Part shown: positions 17,070 to 28,763 of the stretch, one piece after another | Layout: each line of letters begins with the position of its first letter | Numbering within the stretch: the first letter of the stretch is position 1 | From: Marinobacter lutaoensis | GTDB taxonomy: Bacteria; Pseudomonadota; Gammaproteobacteria; Pseudomonadales; Oleiphilaceae | Assembly (NCBI RefSeq): GCF_001981305.1 | Contig: NZ_MSCW01000007.1 | Location: 558,001 to 622,000 of the forward strand | Direction: 5' to 3' | Length of the DNA stretch: 64,000 nucleotides | The notes under the pieces: model-generated | The model's database searches: none | Seen by the model: the letters and a program-made list of their open reading frames with translations, nothing else | What the model was told of the DNA's origin: nothing | Position numbers and translations under genes: made by a program

Positions 17070-19469
17070 TCAGGGAGTTCCGAAACGCCGGCGCTCCCGT
17101 TCGTCGAACCCGTCAATGGCTTCCGACAGTTTGGCCGATGCGCCACCGGTGCCCCCCAGCCCTTTGAGCTGGATCTGGAAGAGCACGCGGGTCTCCAGCG
17201 TCTGGTCATCGGTCAGGTAGTTCTGGTGCACCAGTTGCACGCTCCAGCAGCAGTTGTTGTATTCAAGGCCGGCCAGCGAGCCGACGGTGCGCCCCAGGTC
17301 CTCGGCATAGACCCAGCGGCCGATCAGGCTCAGGCGGTCGGTCAGCGGCAGCACCCCGGCGACGTCGGTCTGTTCCAGTTCATCCTGGCTGTAGGTGTGG
17401 CCCAGGCTCGCCAGGTAACGATAGTCCCGGGAGTGGAACATCAGCTGGCTGCGGCCTTCCTCGGTGTCGCCGGTGTCCGGATCCCAGAGCCCGGAGCTGC
17501 GGATTTCCAGGGCGTCCAGGGGGTTGAGCACCAGCTCGCCGGCCAGCGGCGAGCGGCTGCGGGTGCCGCCCCCGGCGCCGAACAGGGTCACCTCGCGGTC
17601 GTCGAAATAGTGCACCTGACCCAGGCTGATCCGGGCCCGCTCGGCACCGCTCGCCAGATCATGAAAACGGCTGGTGATGGCCACCGTCAGTTGGTTGGCG
17701 TCCCCCACCCGGTCACCGCCGCTGAACCGGTCCGGCTCGAACAGCTGATCGAACCGGAAGCTCCGGAGCGCGGTGTCGAAGGCCGGGATGTCGTTCTGGT
17801 CCGCGTCGGCATCAGCCCAGGCGTAGTAGAGTCTCGGCTCCAGAGTCTGGTGGTAGGATTCGCCGAACAGCTGCCCCTGCCGGTCGAAATACAGGCCGTT
17901 GTCCCACTCCAGCACCGGCACCGCACGTTCGATGCTGCCGTCACCCAGGCTGTAGTCTTCCAGCTCGTAGCGGGTGTAGTCGAGGCTGACCGAGGGCCGG
18001 CTGAACCCCCACAGCGTGCGCACTGGCAGCGCCAGTTCAGGCACCGCACGCAGCCGTTGGCCATTGGCGGCGTCCAGGCCGCTGAGCTGGTCGTTGTCCC
18101 GTTGGAAATAGGTGTACTGGCTGTCCAGGTTCAATTGCCAGCCGGTTCCGCCGAGGCTGGCGTTGTAGCGGATGTCGGGCAGCTGGGCGTAGGGCGTATC
18201 CGCGTCGACAAGGTAGTCGCTGAGCGTCTGATAGTCGCTCAAATAGGCGTCCAGGCTCTGGTATCCGTCCCGGTAGCGGACGCCGCCCCTGCGTTCCAGA
18301 TGGGTGGCGCGGTCGATCGCCAGGGTTCGGTTCAAGTCCCCCAGATAGTCGTTGTCGCTGACTACGGCAAAGTCCCCGTAGCCGCTCCAGCCCCGCCCGA
18401 ACTCCGCCCGGGTTGTGGCCGCCAGCGCCCAGCGTTCGCCGTCTTCGCCGGGGTTGTCGTTGGCGTAGGCGCTGTCGTCGGCGATGTAGCCAAGCTGCAG
18501 GTCGGTCTGGCCGAACCGGCTCAGGTAACGGCCCTCGGCCTCGGTGAACAGGCCACGGCCGTGAATATACTGGGGCGTGAGCGTGGCGTCGTAGTGGGGC
18601 GCCAGATTGAAGTAGTAAGGCAGTGCCAGGAACAGGCCGCTGCCGGCACTGGAGGAACCGAACTGCGGATACAGGAAGCCGGATTTGCGGCGGTCGTCGA
18701 TGGGGAAGCTCACCCAGGGCCAGTAGAACACCGGCGTATCCAGCACTTCCAGTCGCACGTGGCGCGCGGTGCCGAAGCCCTCGGCACGGTCCAGACGAAT
18801 GTCGGAGGCCACCAGAGCCCAGTCGTTCCGGTGCGGTCCGCAGGTGGTCAGCACGCCCTCCTCGATCCGGACGTCGTTCTCGCCGATGCGCGACAGCCGG
18901 GCCGCGGAGCCACGCATTTCGGGACCGTGCAGCAAAAAGGTGGCGGTGTTGATGTCGAAGCGACCGGAGTCGACGTTGTATTCGGCGGACTCGCCGGTCA
19001 GCAAAAAGCCCTGCCCCCGGCTCACCAGTGGGCCCAGCACCGACACCTGGCCGGCGGCCTGGTCGTAGCGGGCCTCTTCCCCGGTGACTTCAAAGGCACC
19101 CTGACGAATGCGTACGTCACCCTCCAGGTGCAGGGTCCGGTCAATCTCGTACCGGGCATTGAGGCCACTGGCCTGAAGCGGCTGCCCGGGGTCGACGCCA
19201 TCGTCGGCCAATGGCGAGTCCAGGCCCGCGCCGGACGGCAGGTAGCCACCGTCGCAGAACACCGGCAGCCGCTGCTGTACCGACTCGGGCAGCTCCGCCC
19301 GGGGCCGCCAGTCGAGTTCCGCCGCGCTCGGGGCCTGCCCCGCCCGGGCACCGGCCGCGCCAAGGAACAGCCCGCCCGCCAGCCCGGCCAGGGCCATCAT
19401 CAGCCGCCGGAGGTTCCGGCTGGGCCGCCGCTCAACCGGCGTCGTCTGGCTGTGGATCACGCGTGGCAC
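17070..19469 (-). CDS. lptD: LPS-assembly outer-membrane protein LptD
   Basis: The 799-residue protein has an Arg-rich N-terminus and a signal segment (about residues 22-45). An OstA/LptA-like beta-jellyroll (about 105-215) leads into the 26-strand barrel rich in aromatic-ended strands (QLQLGYIADDSAYA and similar). With LptE it inserts lipopolysaccharide into the outer leaflet. Cysteines flank the jellyroll and the barrel (CDGG near 70; CGPH; NNCCW near 734), consistent with the disulfides needed for function. The start is a GTG and slightly uncertain; a good promoter lies 58-86 nt upstream. Confidence 0.94.
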   Translation of the reverse strand: MPRVIHSQTTPVERRPSRNLRRLMMALAGLAGGLFLGAAGARAGQAPSAAELDWRPRAELPESVQQRLPVFCDGGYLPSGAGLDSPLADDGVDPGQPLQASGLNARYEIDRTLHLEGDVRIRQGAFEVTGEEARYDQAAGQVSVLGPLVSRGQGFLLTGESAEYNVDSGRFDINTATFLLHGPEMRGSAARLSRIGENDVRIEEGVLTTCGPHRNDWALVASDIRLDRAEGFGTARHVRLEVLDTPVFYWPWVSFPIDDRRKSGFLYPQFGSSSAGSGLFLALPYYFNLAPHYDATLTPQYIHGRGLFTEAEGRYLSRFGQTDLQLGYIADDSAYANDNPGEDGERWALAATTRAEFGRGWSGYGDFAVVSDNDYLGDLNRTLAIDRATHLERRGGVRYRDGYQSLDAYLSDYQTLSDYLVDADTPYAQLPDIRYNASLGGTGWQLNLDSQYTYFQRDNDQLSGLDAANGQRLRAVPELALPVRTLWGFSRPSVSLDYTRYELEDYSLGDGSIERAVPVLEWDNGLYFDRQGQLFGESYHQTLEPRLYYAWADADADQNDIPAFDTALRSFRFDQLFEPDRFSGGDRVGDANQLTVAITSRFHDLASGAERARISLGQVHYFDDREVTLFGAGGGTRSRSPLAGELVLNPLDALEIRSSGLWDPDTGDTEEGRSQLMFHSRDYRYLASLGHTYSQDELEQTDVAGVLPLTDRLSLIGRWVYAEDLGRTVGSLAGLEYNNCCWSVQLVHQNYLTDDQTLETRVLFQIQLKGLGGTGGASAKLSEAIDGFDERERRRFGTP

Positions 19470-19526
19470 GGTGGCAGGATTCCTGTTCCGGGTGTTGGCA
19501 TTGCCTAGGGTGAATTCGAGCCGCCT

Positions 19527-19555
19527 AGTTTACACGGGCCCTGTTACCTTGTTAA
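19527..19555 (-). promoter_or_regulatory. Sigma-70-type promoter of the lptD-surA-pdxA-rsmA-apaH operon
   Basis: On the minus strand TTAACA and TAAACT are separated by exactly 17 nt. The predicted transcript start is about 50 nt before the lptD start codon. Confidence 0.6.
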
Positions 19556-19577
19556 CGGAAAGTCCCGGCAAAACCGT

Positions 19578-19606
19578 TTTACCGTCCCCGGCCGCTCTGA
19601 TAACGT
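19578..19606 (+). promoter_or_regulatory. Candidate promoter of the amgK-murU-djlA operon
   Basis: TTTACC and TAACGT are separated by 17 nt, 46 nt before the amgK ATG and divergent from the lptD promoter. Confidence 0.35.
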
Positions 19607-19651
19607 TCGCTGTCAGTGCCAACAACAATCGGGATTTGACACTCACCGCCT

Positions 19652-21372
<1,721 letters not shown>

Positions 21373-21376
21373 CGCC

Positions 21377-22126
21377 ATGGCCTCGCCCCCCGACCCCCAG
21401 ATGCCCCCCCGGCTGCAACGCCGGCTTGCCCGCCTGCTGGAACAACTGGCGAGTCACGAGCACCAAACCGTTCGGCTGATCGCGCGGTACCGGTTGCCGC
21501 GCTGGTGCCGGCGCCCGCTGTTCTTCCTGCTGGGTTACATTGCCCGGGCCGACGGCCGGGTCACCGAAGCCGACATCGACTACGCCGAAGACGTGATCCG
21601 CGCCCTTGGATTGAGCCGGCGCCAGCGACGGACCGCCATCCGCTGGTTCCAGAAGGGTAAGGGTGTGGAGCGGCTGCCAGCGTGGCGGGGCCTGGCGCTG
21701 CACCTGAGTCACTGGCTGTGGCCGGCACCGGCGCTGCGGGTGGCGGCCTGCCTGTGCCACGCCACCCAGCTGCAGGGGCCGCCGAGCAAACCTCGGCAGC
21801 ACCGGTGCGAGGACGCCATCCTCCAGATCGGCCTGCCGCTGACGGTCAGCGACGACCTGCTGGCCAGCTACCGCGCCGCGTACTGGCCAAGCGACCTGCT
21901 CCCCGAGGCGCCGGAAAACTACGATCAGGCCTGCCAACTGCTGGGCCTGTCCCGACACGCCTCGCTGCCTCAGCTGAAGCAGGCCTACCGCCGCAGGATT
22001 TCGGAGTGCCACCCCGACAAACTGTCCCAGCGCCAGCGGTCAAACCGGGAGCTGGCGCTGGCGAAGGAACGGCTGCTGCGCTATCAGCAGGCCTGGGAAC
22101 TGATTAAGCGCCGGCACCGGAGCTAG
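21377..22126 (+). CDS. djlA: DjlA-like co-chaperone (TerB-like plus J-domain)
   Basis: The 249-residue protein contains a TerB-like central helical domain (GYIARADGRVTEADIDYAEDVI, about residues 53-75). A C-terminal J-domain (about 185-249) has the HPD motif in ECHPDKLS. Unlike E. coli DjlA, no N-terminal transmembrane helix precedes the TerB region, so it may be cytosolic or peripherally bound. A GTG at 21365 is an alternative start. It follows murU by 4 nt and its stop overlaps the convergent DUF3530 stop by 4 nt. Confidence 0.82.
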   Translation: MASPPDPQMPPRLQRRLARLLEQLASHEHQTVRLIARYRLPRWCRRPLFFLLGYIARADGRVTEADIDYAEDVIRALGLSRRQRRTAIRWFQKGKGVERLPAWRGLALHLSHWLWPAPALRVAACLCHATQLQGPPSKPRQHRCEDAILQIGLPLTVSDDLLASYRAAYWPSDLLPEAPENYDQACQLLGLSRHASLPQLKQAYRRRISECHPDKLSQRQRSNRELALAKERLLRYQQAWELIKRRHRS

Positions 22127-23037
22127 GACCCGCTGCGGCGCCCCAACCAGGCCAGGATCCGGTTGGCCAGGGCCTGGGCCGCCGCGGGCCCCGGCGGCAC
22201 CGCCATGGCCACCGGCTGACGCTGGTAATCCGAGAACCCGGCCCGCCGGGCCGTCACCCAGCGCTCCCGCCCCGAGCGGGCCTCGACCACGGGGTACAGT
22301 TCCAGCAAGGCCAGCCCCTGGGGCGCTGCCAGCCGCTGGGCAAGCTCGGACTCACGTCCGGGGTAGAAGGCCGGCGCCACCCAGACCCGGAACGGGACCG
22401 ACGCCTGGCCCAGATCGGGTGCGACCACGTAAAAAGCGGCGCGACCGATCCCCACCGCCCCAAGTGGCCCGTAGCCCTGGCCCGCCAGCCAGGCCACCGC
22501 CGCCTGCAATTGGCCCTGGACCCTAGCCCGGTAGTCCGCCTCGGCCCCTTCCGACGCGGGCGTCGCCAGTACATCAATCATCACGCCGGGGGCCGGTGGC
22601 GGCGTCTGGCCCGGGACCGTCGGCGCGCGTTCCAGCCGTGCCCGGACCGACTCCGTCGGCGGTTCGAGCCCCAGGGTCAGCACCGCCCAGCCGGCGTCCG
22701 CCAACGCCTCCGCCACGGCCAGCACCAGATCGGTACCGGCCGACTCGCCTTCGTTCGCCATCAGCACCAGCGCGCCCCGCGCGTCCGGCCGCCCCTCGGG
22801 AAACCACAGCGCCAGGGTCTGCCCCCCGCCCTCCGGTTCCAGCCAGCGTACTCGGTCCGGGAAACGCCGCTGCAATGCGCCTTCCGCCAGCCCGGTGTGC
22901 ACCGCTAGGCGCGGAGCCTCGGGCGCCGGCTCGGCGTCCGCCGGCGCCGGTGACTGCGCCAGTGCCGGCCCCAGCATCAGCGCCCACACCCCCAGCACGC
23001 GGCCCGCCCGCATCCAGCACCGTTGCACCCTACGCAC
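22123..23037 (-). CDS. Exported DUF3530 family protein (alpha/beta-hydrolase-like)
   Basis: The 304-residue protein has a signal peptide (about residues 1-28, ending [11 protein letters not shown]) followed by an Ala/Pro-rich linker. The globular region, with [26 protein letters not shown] and a C-terminal helix, resembles DUF3530, which is distantly alpha/beta-hydrolase-like. The usual GxSxG nucleophile is not visible (GIGRA at that place), so it may be non-catalytic. The GTG at 23037 is chosen because GGAGG lies 9 nt upstream. The same family member occupies this position near djlA in pseudomonads. Function unknown. Confidence 0.75.
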   Translation of the reverse strand: MRRVQRCWMRAGRVLGVWALMLGPALAQSPAPADAEPAPEAPRLAVHTGLAEGALQRRFPDRVRWLEPEGGGQTLALWFPEGRPDARGALVLMANEGESAGTDLVLAVAEALADAGWAVLTLGLEPPTESVRARLERAPTVPGQTPPPAPGVMIDVLATPASEGAEADYRARVQGQLQAAVAWLAGQGYGPLGAVGIGRAAFYVVAPDLGQASVPFRVWVAPAFYPGRESELAQRLAAPQGLALLELYPVVEARSGRERWVTARRAGFSDYQRQPVAMAVPPGPAAAQALANRILAWLGRRSGS

Positions 23038-23076
23038 AGATCCCCACCTCCGGACAACGAAATCCCACACTCAAGC

Positions 23077-23085
23077 TGGTAGACT
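23077..23085 (+). promoter_or_regulatory. Extended -10 promoter of rpe-gph
   Basis: TGGTAGACT matches TGnTAnnnT and lies 95 nt before the rpe ATG, inside the divergent upstream region of the DUF3530 gene. Confidence 0.4.
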
Positions 23086-23179
23086 AGCAGCTTCCCGGAC
23101 ACCCTGGCAGGGCCCCACGCCGGACCGGCGGCACGCCACCGGATGCGCCCTGCACCGAGCGAACCCTGAGAGAGACGAC

Positions 23180-23863
23180 ATGAATCCGTACCTGATCGCC
23201 CCTTCCATCCTCTCCGCCGACTTCGCCCGCCTTGGCGAGGAAGTCGACACGGTGCTGGCCGCCGGCGCCGACATCGTCCATTTCGACGTCATGGACAACC
23301 ACTACGTCCCCAACCTGACCATCGGCCCAATGGTCTGTGAGGCCCTGCGCAAGCACGGTGTGACCGCTCCCATCGACGTGCATCTGATGGTGTCGCCGGT
23401 GGACGACCTGATTCGCATGTTCATCGACGCCGGAGCCACCTACATCACCTTCCACCCGGAAGCGAGCAACCACATCGACCGATCCCTGCAACTGATCCGT
23501 GACGGCGGCTGCAAGGCCGGCCTGGTGTTCAACCCGGCCACGCCGCTGAGCTACATGGACTACGTTATGGACAAGCTGGACATGGTGCTGCTGATGTCCG
23601 TCAACCCGGGCTTCGGCGGCCAGAAGTTCATTCCGTCGACCCTGGACAAGCTGCGCGAGGCCCGCCGTCGGATCGACGCCAGCAACTACAACATCCGCCT
23701 GGAGATCGACGGCGGTGTCAAGGTCGACAACATCCGCGAGATCGCCGAGGCCGGCGCCGACACCTTCGTGGCCGGCTCAGCCATCTTCAACACCGACGAC
23801 TACCGGGCCACCATCGACGCCATGCGCGCGGAGCTGGAACAGGCCCGCAAGGTGCTGGCCTGA
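23180..23863 (+). CDS. rpe: Ribulose-phosphate 3-epimerase
   Basis: The 227-residue TIM barrel interconverts ribulose 5-phosphate and xylulose 5-phosphate. Signature blocks are all present: [29 protein letters not shown] (metal ligands), [13 protein letters not shown] and [11 protein letters not shown] (catalytic Asp). The ATG at 23180 is preceded by GAGAGAGAC. Its TGA overlaps the gph ATG by one base, so the two are co-translated. Confidence 0.96.
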   Translation: MNPYLIAPSILSADFARLGEEVDTVLAAGADIVHFDVMDNHYVPNLTIGPMVCEALRKHGVTAPIDVHLMVSPVDDLIRMFIDAGATYITFHPEASNHIDRSLQLIRDGGCKAGLVFNPATPLSYMDYVMDKLDMVLLMSVNPGFGGQKFIPSTLDKLREARRRIDASNYNIRLEIDGGVKVDNIREIAEAGADTFVAGSAIFNTDDYRATIDAMRAELEQARKVLA

Positions 23864-24552
23864 TGAGCCTGAAAGGTCTGTTCAACGCCCGCTGGCCGGG
23901 CGTTGCCCTGTTCGACCTGGACGGCACCCTGGTGGACAGCGCGCCGGACCTGGCGGCGGCGGTGGACCGGATGCTGGAACACCTGGGCCGCGCCCCCGCC
24001 GGCCTCGACCAGGTGCGCCAGTGGGTCGGCAACGGTGCTGCCATTCTGGTGCGCCGCGCCCTGGCCGGTCGCATCGACTGGCAGCCGGCGACCCCCCGCG
24101 ACGACGCCCTGTTTCAGGATGCCCTGGCCATCTTCTACCACCACTATGGGCAGCTCAACGGCCAGCACGCCCGGGTGTTCCCTGGCGTGACCGACTGCCT
24201 CGCGCATCTGGAAGCACACGGTTGCCGGCTGGCGGTGGTGACCAACAAGCCCGGACCGTTCGTGGCACCTCTGCTGGAACGGGTGGGCCTGGCCCGGTGG
24301 TTCGAACTGAGTGTCGCCGGTGACACCCTGCCGGTGAAGAAACCAGACCCGGCGCCCCTGCTGCACGCCATGACACAGCTCGGCGGCACCCGGGGCACCA
24401 CGGTGATGGTGGGGGATTCCGCCGCCGATGTAAACGCGGCCCAGGCCGCCGGCATCCCCTGCGTGGCGGTTCGTTATGGCTACAACTTTGGCCAGCCGGT
24501 GGATGCCTTGGGTGCGGACGCGGTTGTTGATTCGCTGACCGAGCTTTTGTAA
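23863..24552 (+). CDS. gph: Phosphoglycolate phosphatase (HAD superfamily)
   Basis: The 229-residue HAD hydrolase has nucleophile motif I FDLDGTLVDSAPD, motif II VVTNKPG, motif III lysine in VKKPDPAP and motif IV VGDSAADVNAAQAAG. It removes phosphate from 2-phosphoglycolate. It is placed with rpe and trpE as in Pseudomonas and E. coli-type clusters. Its stop codon is 249 nt before trpE, and the gap holds a trp leader peptide. Confidence 0.92.
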   Translation: MSLKGLFNARWPGVALFDLDGTLVDSAPDLAAAVDRMLEHLGRAPAGLDQVRQWVGNGAAILVRRALAGRIDWQPATPRDDALFQDALAIFYHHYGQLNGQHARVFPGVTDCLAHLEAHGCRLAVVTNKPGPFVAPLLERVGLARWFELSVAGDTLPVKKPDPAPLLHAMTQLGGTRGTTVMVGDSAADVNAAQAAGIPCVAVRYGYNFGQPVDALGADAVVDSLTELL

Positions 24553-24604
24553 TCTCACCCCACGACGTTTGGTAGAGCATCTGTTTTCTCGGGAGATTCC
24601 TGCC

Positions 24605-24685
24605 GTGCAGGGACTGAATCTGACTGCAGCGCGAGGCATCCTGACAACCCGCGCAACACGATGGTGGCGATGGCGCACCGGTTGA
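24605..24685 (+). CDS. trpL: trp operon leader peptide (26 residues, tandem Trp codons)
   Basis: A short ORF begins with GTG 9 nt after GGGAG and ends at TGA 24683-24685. The C-terminal residues are Trp20-Trp21-Arg22-Trp23-Arg24-Thr25-Gly26; three Trp codons in seven is the hallmark of a ribosome-sensing attenuator. It lies between gph and trpE, 117 nt before the trpE ATG. A possible extended -10 (TGGTAGAGC) is at 24570-24578. Downstream there is GC-rich sequence with small potential stems (GTTGC/GCAAC around 24712-24732), but no T-run. The trpE and trpGDC operons of Pseudomonas putida are known to be attenuation-controlled. Start codon and mechanism are inference. Confidence 0.72.
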   Translation: MQGLNLTAARGILTTRATRWWRWRTG

Positions 24686-24801
24686 CCCGGCCCCGTGGCT
24701 GACCGGCACCCGTTGCCTGTCCGGCCCGCAACCGCCCGCGCAGGACCCGGTCCGTCCGAGTCCCGCGCAGCCAAGCAGATCAGACTTCAGGAATCCATGA
24801 C

Positions 24802-26289
24802 ATGACGCCCGAGCAATTCGCCGAGCTTGCCCAAGCCGGCTTCAACCGCATCCCCGTACACCGTGAGGTCCTGGCGGATCTCGACACGCCCCTGAGCACC
24901 TATCTGAAACTGGCCAGCGGCCCCTACTCTTACCTGTTCGAATCGGTTCAGGGGGGGGAGAAATGGGGGCGCTACTCGATCATCGGCCTGCCCAGCCGGG
25001 AGGTACTCAAGGTGTTCGGGCAGCGGATCGAACTGCACCGCAACGGCGAGGTGGTGGAACAGACCGAGGCCGAGGATCCCCTGGCGTTCGTCGAACACTT
25101 CCAGCAGCGCTTCCACACCCCGGACCTACCGGAGCTGCCCCGCTTCAACGGCGGCCTGGTCGGCTATTTCGGCTACGACACCGTGCGCTACATCGAAAAG
25201 CGGTTGAAAGACAGCTGCCCGCCGGACCGGATCGGCACCCCGGACATCCTGTTGATGGTGTCCGATCAGGTGGTGGTCTTCGACAACCTGCGCGGCAAAC
25301 TGCACCTGATCGTGCACGCCGACCCGGCTCAGCCTCAAGCCTATGATCGCGCCCAGGCCCGGATCGACGCCCTGGAAGCCCGCCTGCACCGGCGCACCGC
25401 CGATGCCCCACGCACGCCCGAGCCGCTGCGCGGCACGGCGGTGGACGAAAGCGACTTCGTCTCCGGCTTCAGCCAAGACCGGTTCGAAGCGGCGGTGCAG
25501 CGGATCAAGGACTACGTGCTCGATGGCGATGTCATGCAGACGGTCATTTCCCAGCGCATGTCCATCCCGTTCCAGGCGCCGCCACTGAACCTGTACCGGT
25601 CGCTGCGGGTGCTCAACCCCTCCCCCTACATGTACTTCCTCGACCTGGAGGACTTCCACATCGTCGGCTCCTCACCGGAAATCCTGGCCCGGGTGGAAGA
25701 CGGCGAAGTCACCGTCCGGCCCATCGCCGGCACCCGGCGACGCGGCGCCACCGAGGCCGAGGACCGGGCCCTGGAAGCCGAGCTGCTGGCCGACCCGAAG
25801 GAAATCGCCGAGCACCTGATGCTGATCGACCTGGGCCGCAACGACGCCGGCCGGGTGTCCGAAACCGGCACCGTGAAGGTGACGGACCGGATGATCGTCG
25901 AGCGATACTCCCACGTGATGCACATCGTCTCCAACGTCACCGGTCGCTTGAAGGAAGGCACCAGCTGCCTGGACGTGCTGCGGGCCACCCTGCCCGCCGG
26001 CACCCTCAGTGGCGCCCCGAAGATTCGGGCCATGGAGATCATCGACGAGCTGGAACCGGTCAAACGGGGCGTCTATGGCGGCGCCGTCGGCTACCTCTCG
26101 TTCAACGGCAACATGGACACGGCCATCGCCATCCGCACCGCGGTCATCAAGGACCAGACCTTGCACATCCAGGCCGGAGCCGGGGTGGTGGCGGACTCGG
26201 TGCCACGACTCGAGTGGAAGGAAACCATGAACAAGGGCCGCGCCATTTTCCGGGCCGTGGCCATGACCTACCACGATTTCGACCACTGA
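24802..26289 (+). CDS. trpE: Anthranilate synthase component I
   Basis: The 495-residue chorismate-utilising enzyme converts chorismate to anthranilate using ammonia supplied by TrpG. The N-terminal tryptophan-binding region contains [16 protein letters not shown], the family's LLES-type feedback site. The C-terminal catalytic domain has [19 protein letters not shown], and [17 protein letters not shown]. It precedes trpG by 16 nt and is likely controlled by the Trp-rich leader upstream and by feedback inhibition. Confidence 0.96.
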   Translation: MTPEQFAELAQAGFNRIPVHREVLADLDTPLSTYLKLASGPYSYLFESVQGGEKWGRYSIIGLPSREVLKVFGQRIELHRNGEVVEQTEAEDPLAFVEHFQQRFHTPDLPELPRFNGGLVGYFGYDTVRYIEKRLKDSCPPDRIGTPDILLMVSDQVVVFDNLRGKLHLIVHADPAQPQAYDRAQARIDALEARLHRRTADAPRTPEPLRGTAVDESDFVSGFSQDRFEAAVQRIKDYVLDGDVMQTVISQRMSIPFQAPPLNLYRSLRVLNPSPYMYFLDLEDFHIVGSSPEILARVEDGEVTVRPIAGTRRRGATEAEDRALEAELLADPKEIAEHLMLIDLGRNDAGRVSETGTVKVTDRMIVERYSHVMHIVSNVTGRLKEGTSCLDVLRATLPAGTLSGAPKIRAMEIIDELEPVKRGVYGGAVGYLSFNGNMDTAIAIRTAVIKDQTLHIQAGAGVVADSVPRLEWKETMNKGRAIFRAVAMTYHDFDH

Positions 26290-26305
26290 GGCGGAGGCAC
26301 CGACC

Positions 26306-26887
26306 ATGCTGCTGATGATCGACAACTACGATTCCTTCACCTACAACGTGGTGCAGTATCTGGCGGAGCTGGGCGCCGAGGTGCGGGTGTACCGCAACGA
26401 TGACATCACCCTTGAGCAGATCGAGGCGCTCCGGCCAGAGCGGCTGGTGATCTCCCCCGGGCCCTGCACGCCCAACGAAGCGGGCATATCCATGGCCGCC
26501 ATCCGGCACTTCGCCGGCAAGCTGCCGATCCTGGGCATCTGTTTGGGTCACCAGGCCATCGGCCAGGTGTTTGGCGGCCGCATCATCCGCGCCGGCCGCG
26601 TCATGCACGGCAAGGTATCACCGGTATACCACCGGGACGAAGGCGTGTTCCGAGGCCTGAACAATCCCCTGCAGGCCACCCGCTACCACAGCCTGGTGAT
26701 CGACCAGGCCAGCCTGCCCGAGTGCCTGGAAGTCACGGCCTGGACCCGCCACGAGGACGGCTCCGTGGAGGAAATCATGGGCGTCCGTCACAAGACCCTG
26801 CCGATCGAAGGCGTGCAGTTCCACCCCGAGTCGATCATGACCGAGCAGGGCCACGAGCTGCTGCGCAACTTCCTGAGAACCCGCTGA
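26306..26887 (+). CDS. trpG: Anthranilate synthase glutamine amidotransferase component
   Basis: The 193-residue class I amidotransferase starts [13 protein letters not shown] and has the nucleophile cysteine in [11 protein letters not shown]. The His-Glu pair is in [11 protein letters not shown]. It hydrolyses glutamine and channels ammonia to TrpE; such proteins can also serve PabB. GCGGAGG lies 8 nt before the ATG. In several pseudomonads trpG is far from trpE; here they are adjacent. Confidence 0.95.
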   Translation: MLLMIDNYDSFTYNVVQYLAELGAEVRVYRNDDITLEQIEALRPERLVISPGPCTPNEAGISMAAIRHFAGKLPILGICLGHQAIGQVFGGRIIRAGRVMHGKVSPVYHRDEGVFRGLNNPLQATRYHSLVIDQASLPECLEVTAWTRHEDGSVEEIMGVRHKTLPIEGVQFHPESIMTEQGHELLRNFLRTR

Positions 26888-26902
26888 GAGGCCAGAATCG
26901 CC

Positions 26903-27931
26903 ATGGACATGAAACAAGCCCTGAACCGGATTGCCGCCAACCTGGACCTGTCCCGGGACGAAATGAAATCGGTGATGCGCATCGTCATGAACGGCGAAGC
27001 CACCGATGCCCAGATCGGTGCCTTCCTGATGGGGCTGCGCCTGAAAAGCGAAACCATTGACGAGATCACCGGGGCAACCGAAGTCATGCGCGAACTGGCC
27101 ACCCCGGTGACCGTCAACGCCGAGCCCCTGGTCGACATCGTTGGCACCGGCGGCGACGGTGCCAACCTGTTCAACGTTTCCTCCGCCTCCGCTTTCGTGG
27201 TGGCCGCCGCCGGAGGTTACGTCGCCAAGCACGGCAACCGCGGCGTTTCCTCCAAGAGCGGCAGCGCCGACCTGATCGAAAAAGCCGGCATCAACCTCGA
27301 TCTGACGCCGGAGCAGGTGGCCCGCTGCGTCGAGCAGATCGGCGTCGGTTTCATGTTCGCACCGGCCCATCACGGCGCCATGAAACACGCCATCGGTCCC
27401 CGCCGGGAGCTGGGGTGCCGCACCCTCTTCAACATTCTCGGCCCCATGACCAATCCCGCCGGCGTCAAGCGCCAGCTGCTGGGCGTCTTCACCCGGGAGC
27501 TGTGCCGGCCCATGGCGGAAGTTTTGAAACGCCTGGGCTCCGAGCATATTCTGGTGGTCTGTTCCAAGGACGGGCTGGATGAAATCAGCCTGGCCAGCTC
27601 GACCCACGTGGCGGAGCTGAAGGACGGCACAATCACCGAGTACGACATCACACCAGAGGACCTGGGCATCAAGAGCCAGTCCCTGGTGGGCCTGACCGTG
27701 GACTCGGCGGACGAGTCCCTGGCGCTGATCAAGGCAGCCTTCGGCCGCGGCCACGACGAGCTGAGCGAGAAGGCCCGGGACATGATTGCCCTGAACGCCG
27801 GCGTCGCCATCTACGTCGCCGGTCTGGCGGACACCGCCCGCGAGGGTGTCGACATGGCGCTGGACGCCATTGGCTCCGGCCTGGCCGCCGGCAAGCTGTC
27901 CGAGCTGGTCGACTTCTCCCGTTGTTTCTGA
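26903..27931 (+). CDS. trpD: Anthranilate phosphoribosyltransferase
   Basis: The 342-residue enzyme transfers phosphoribose from PRPP to anthranilate. The PRPP-binding motif [19 protein letters not shown], the KHGNRGVSS block and the DEISLASST region are intact, and the length is typical. It follows trpG by 15 nt and precedes trpC by 10 nt within the same operon. ATG codons at 26903 and 26909 are both possible starts. Confidence 0.96.
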   Translation: MDMKQALNRIAANLDLSRDEMKSVMRIVMNGEATDAQIGAFLMGLRLKSETIDEITGATEVMRELATPVTVNAEPLVDIVGTGGDGANLFNVSSASAFVVAAAGGYVAKHGNRGVSSKSGSADLIEKAGINLDLTPEQVARCVEQIGVGFMFAPAHHGAMKHAIGPRRELGCRTLFNILGPMTNPAGVKRQLLGVFTRELCRPMAEVLKRLGSEHILVVCSKDGLDEISLASSTHVAELKDGTITEYDITPEDLGIKSQSLVGLTVDSADESLALIKAAFGRGHDELSEKARDMIALNAGVAIYVAGLADTAREGVDMALDAIGSGLAAGKLSELVDFSRCF

Positions 27932-27941
27932 GGCCATGAAC

Positions 27942-28763
27942 ATGAGCAACCGTCACAACGACCGAACACCCACCATCCTACGCCGGATCGTCGACCGCAA
28001 GTGGCAGGAAATCGACGACCGCAAGCGCCGGGCACCGCTGGCGGACCTGAAGGCCCGTGCCGGCGACCAGCCATCGGCACGGGGCTTTGCCGAGGCCCTG
28101 GCCCAACGTATCCGCCAGCAGCGGCCGGCGGTCATCGCCGAAATCAAGAAAGCCTCCCCGAGCAAAGGCGTGTTGCGTGACCCCTTCCACCCCGAGGCCA
28201 TCGCCGAAAGTTACGAGCGCGGAGGGGCCGCGTGCCTGTCGGTGCTCACCGATCACGACTTCTTCCAGGGGCACGAGGACAACCTGCGGGCGGCCCGGGC
28301 CGCCTGCGACCTGCCGGTGCTCCGCAAGGACTTCATGGTGGCGCCCTACCAGGTGTACGAAAGCCGTGCCATCGGCGCCGACTGCATCCTGCTGATCGCC
28401 GCCTGCCTGACCCGGGACCAGATGCAGGAACTGGAGGGCATCGCCCACGAAATCGGCCTGGACGTGCTGGTCGAAGTGCATGCCCCGGAGGAGCTGGACG
28501 ATGCCCTGACCCTGGACACCCCGCTGGTGGGCATCAACAACCGCAACCTGCACACCTTCGAGGTCTCCCTGGATACCACCTTTGGGCTCCACGACCGCAT
28601 CGCCGGGGACCGCGTGACCATTACCGAAAGCGGCATCATGAGTCGCGGGGACGTGACGGCCATGACGGCGCGGGGGATTTACGGCTTCCTGGTGGGCGAA
28701 TCCTTCATGCGGGCGCCGGAACCGGGCGAGCAGCTCCGGGCCCTGTTCTTTCCCGAGGACTGA
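27942..28763 (+). CDS. trpC: Indole-3-glycerol-phosphate synthase
   Basis: The 273-residue TIM-barrel enzyme closes the indole ring from CdRP. Catalytic lysines and glutamates are in [33 protein letters not shown] and [12 protein letters not shown], followed by [12 protein letters not shown]. It is monofunctional (no TrpF fusion). The ATG at 27942 is chosen because GAGG sits 8 nt upstream; the ATG at 27936 is too close to it. Its stop codon abuts the convergent DUF4202 stop. TrpF, TrpB and TrpA are not in the window. Confidence 0.95.
   Translation: MSNRHNDRTPTILRRIVDRKWQEIDDRKRRAPLADLKARAGDQPSARGFAEALAQRIRQQRPAVIAEIKKASPSKGVLRDPFHPEAIAESYERGGAACLSVLTDHDFFQGHEDNLRAARAACDLPVLRKDFMVAPYQVYESRAIGADCILLIAACLTRDQMQELEGIAHEIGLDVLVEVHAPEELDDALTLDTPLVGINNRNLHTFEVSLDTTFGLHDRIAGDRVTITESGIMSRGDVTAMTARGIYGFLVGESFMRAPEPGEQLRALFFPED

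Noticed and set aside
16842..19508. 888-codon open frame on the plus strand opposite surA and lptD
   Set aside because: It lies antisense to well-recognised surA/lptD. Its translation is low-complexity and rich in Gln/Val/Gly/His without domain motifs, as expected from GC-rich codon shadows.
24686..24780. Classical trp attenuator terminator
   Set aside because: Small stems can be drawn (GTTGC/GCAAC, GGAC/GTCC) but no T-run follows any of them, so a terminator is not reported.
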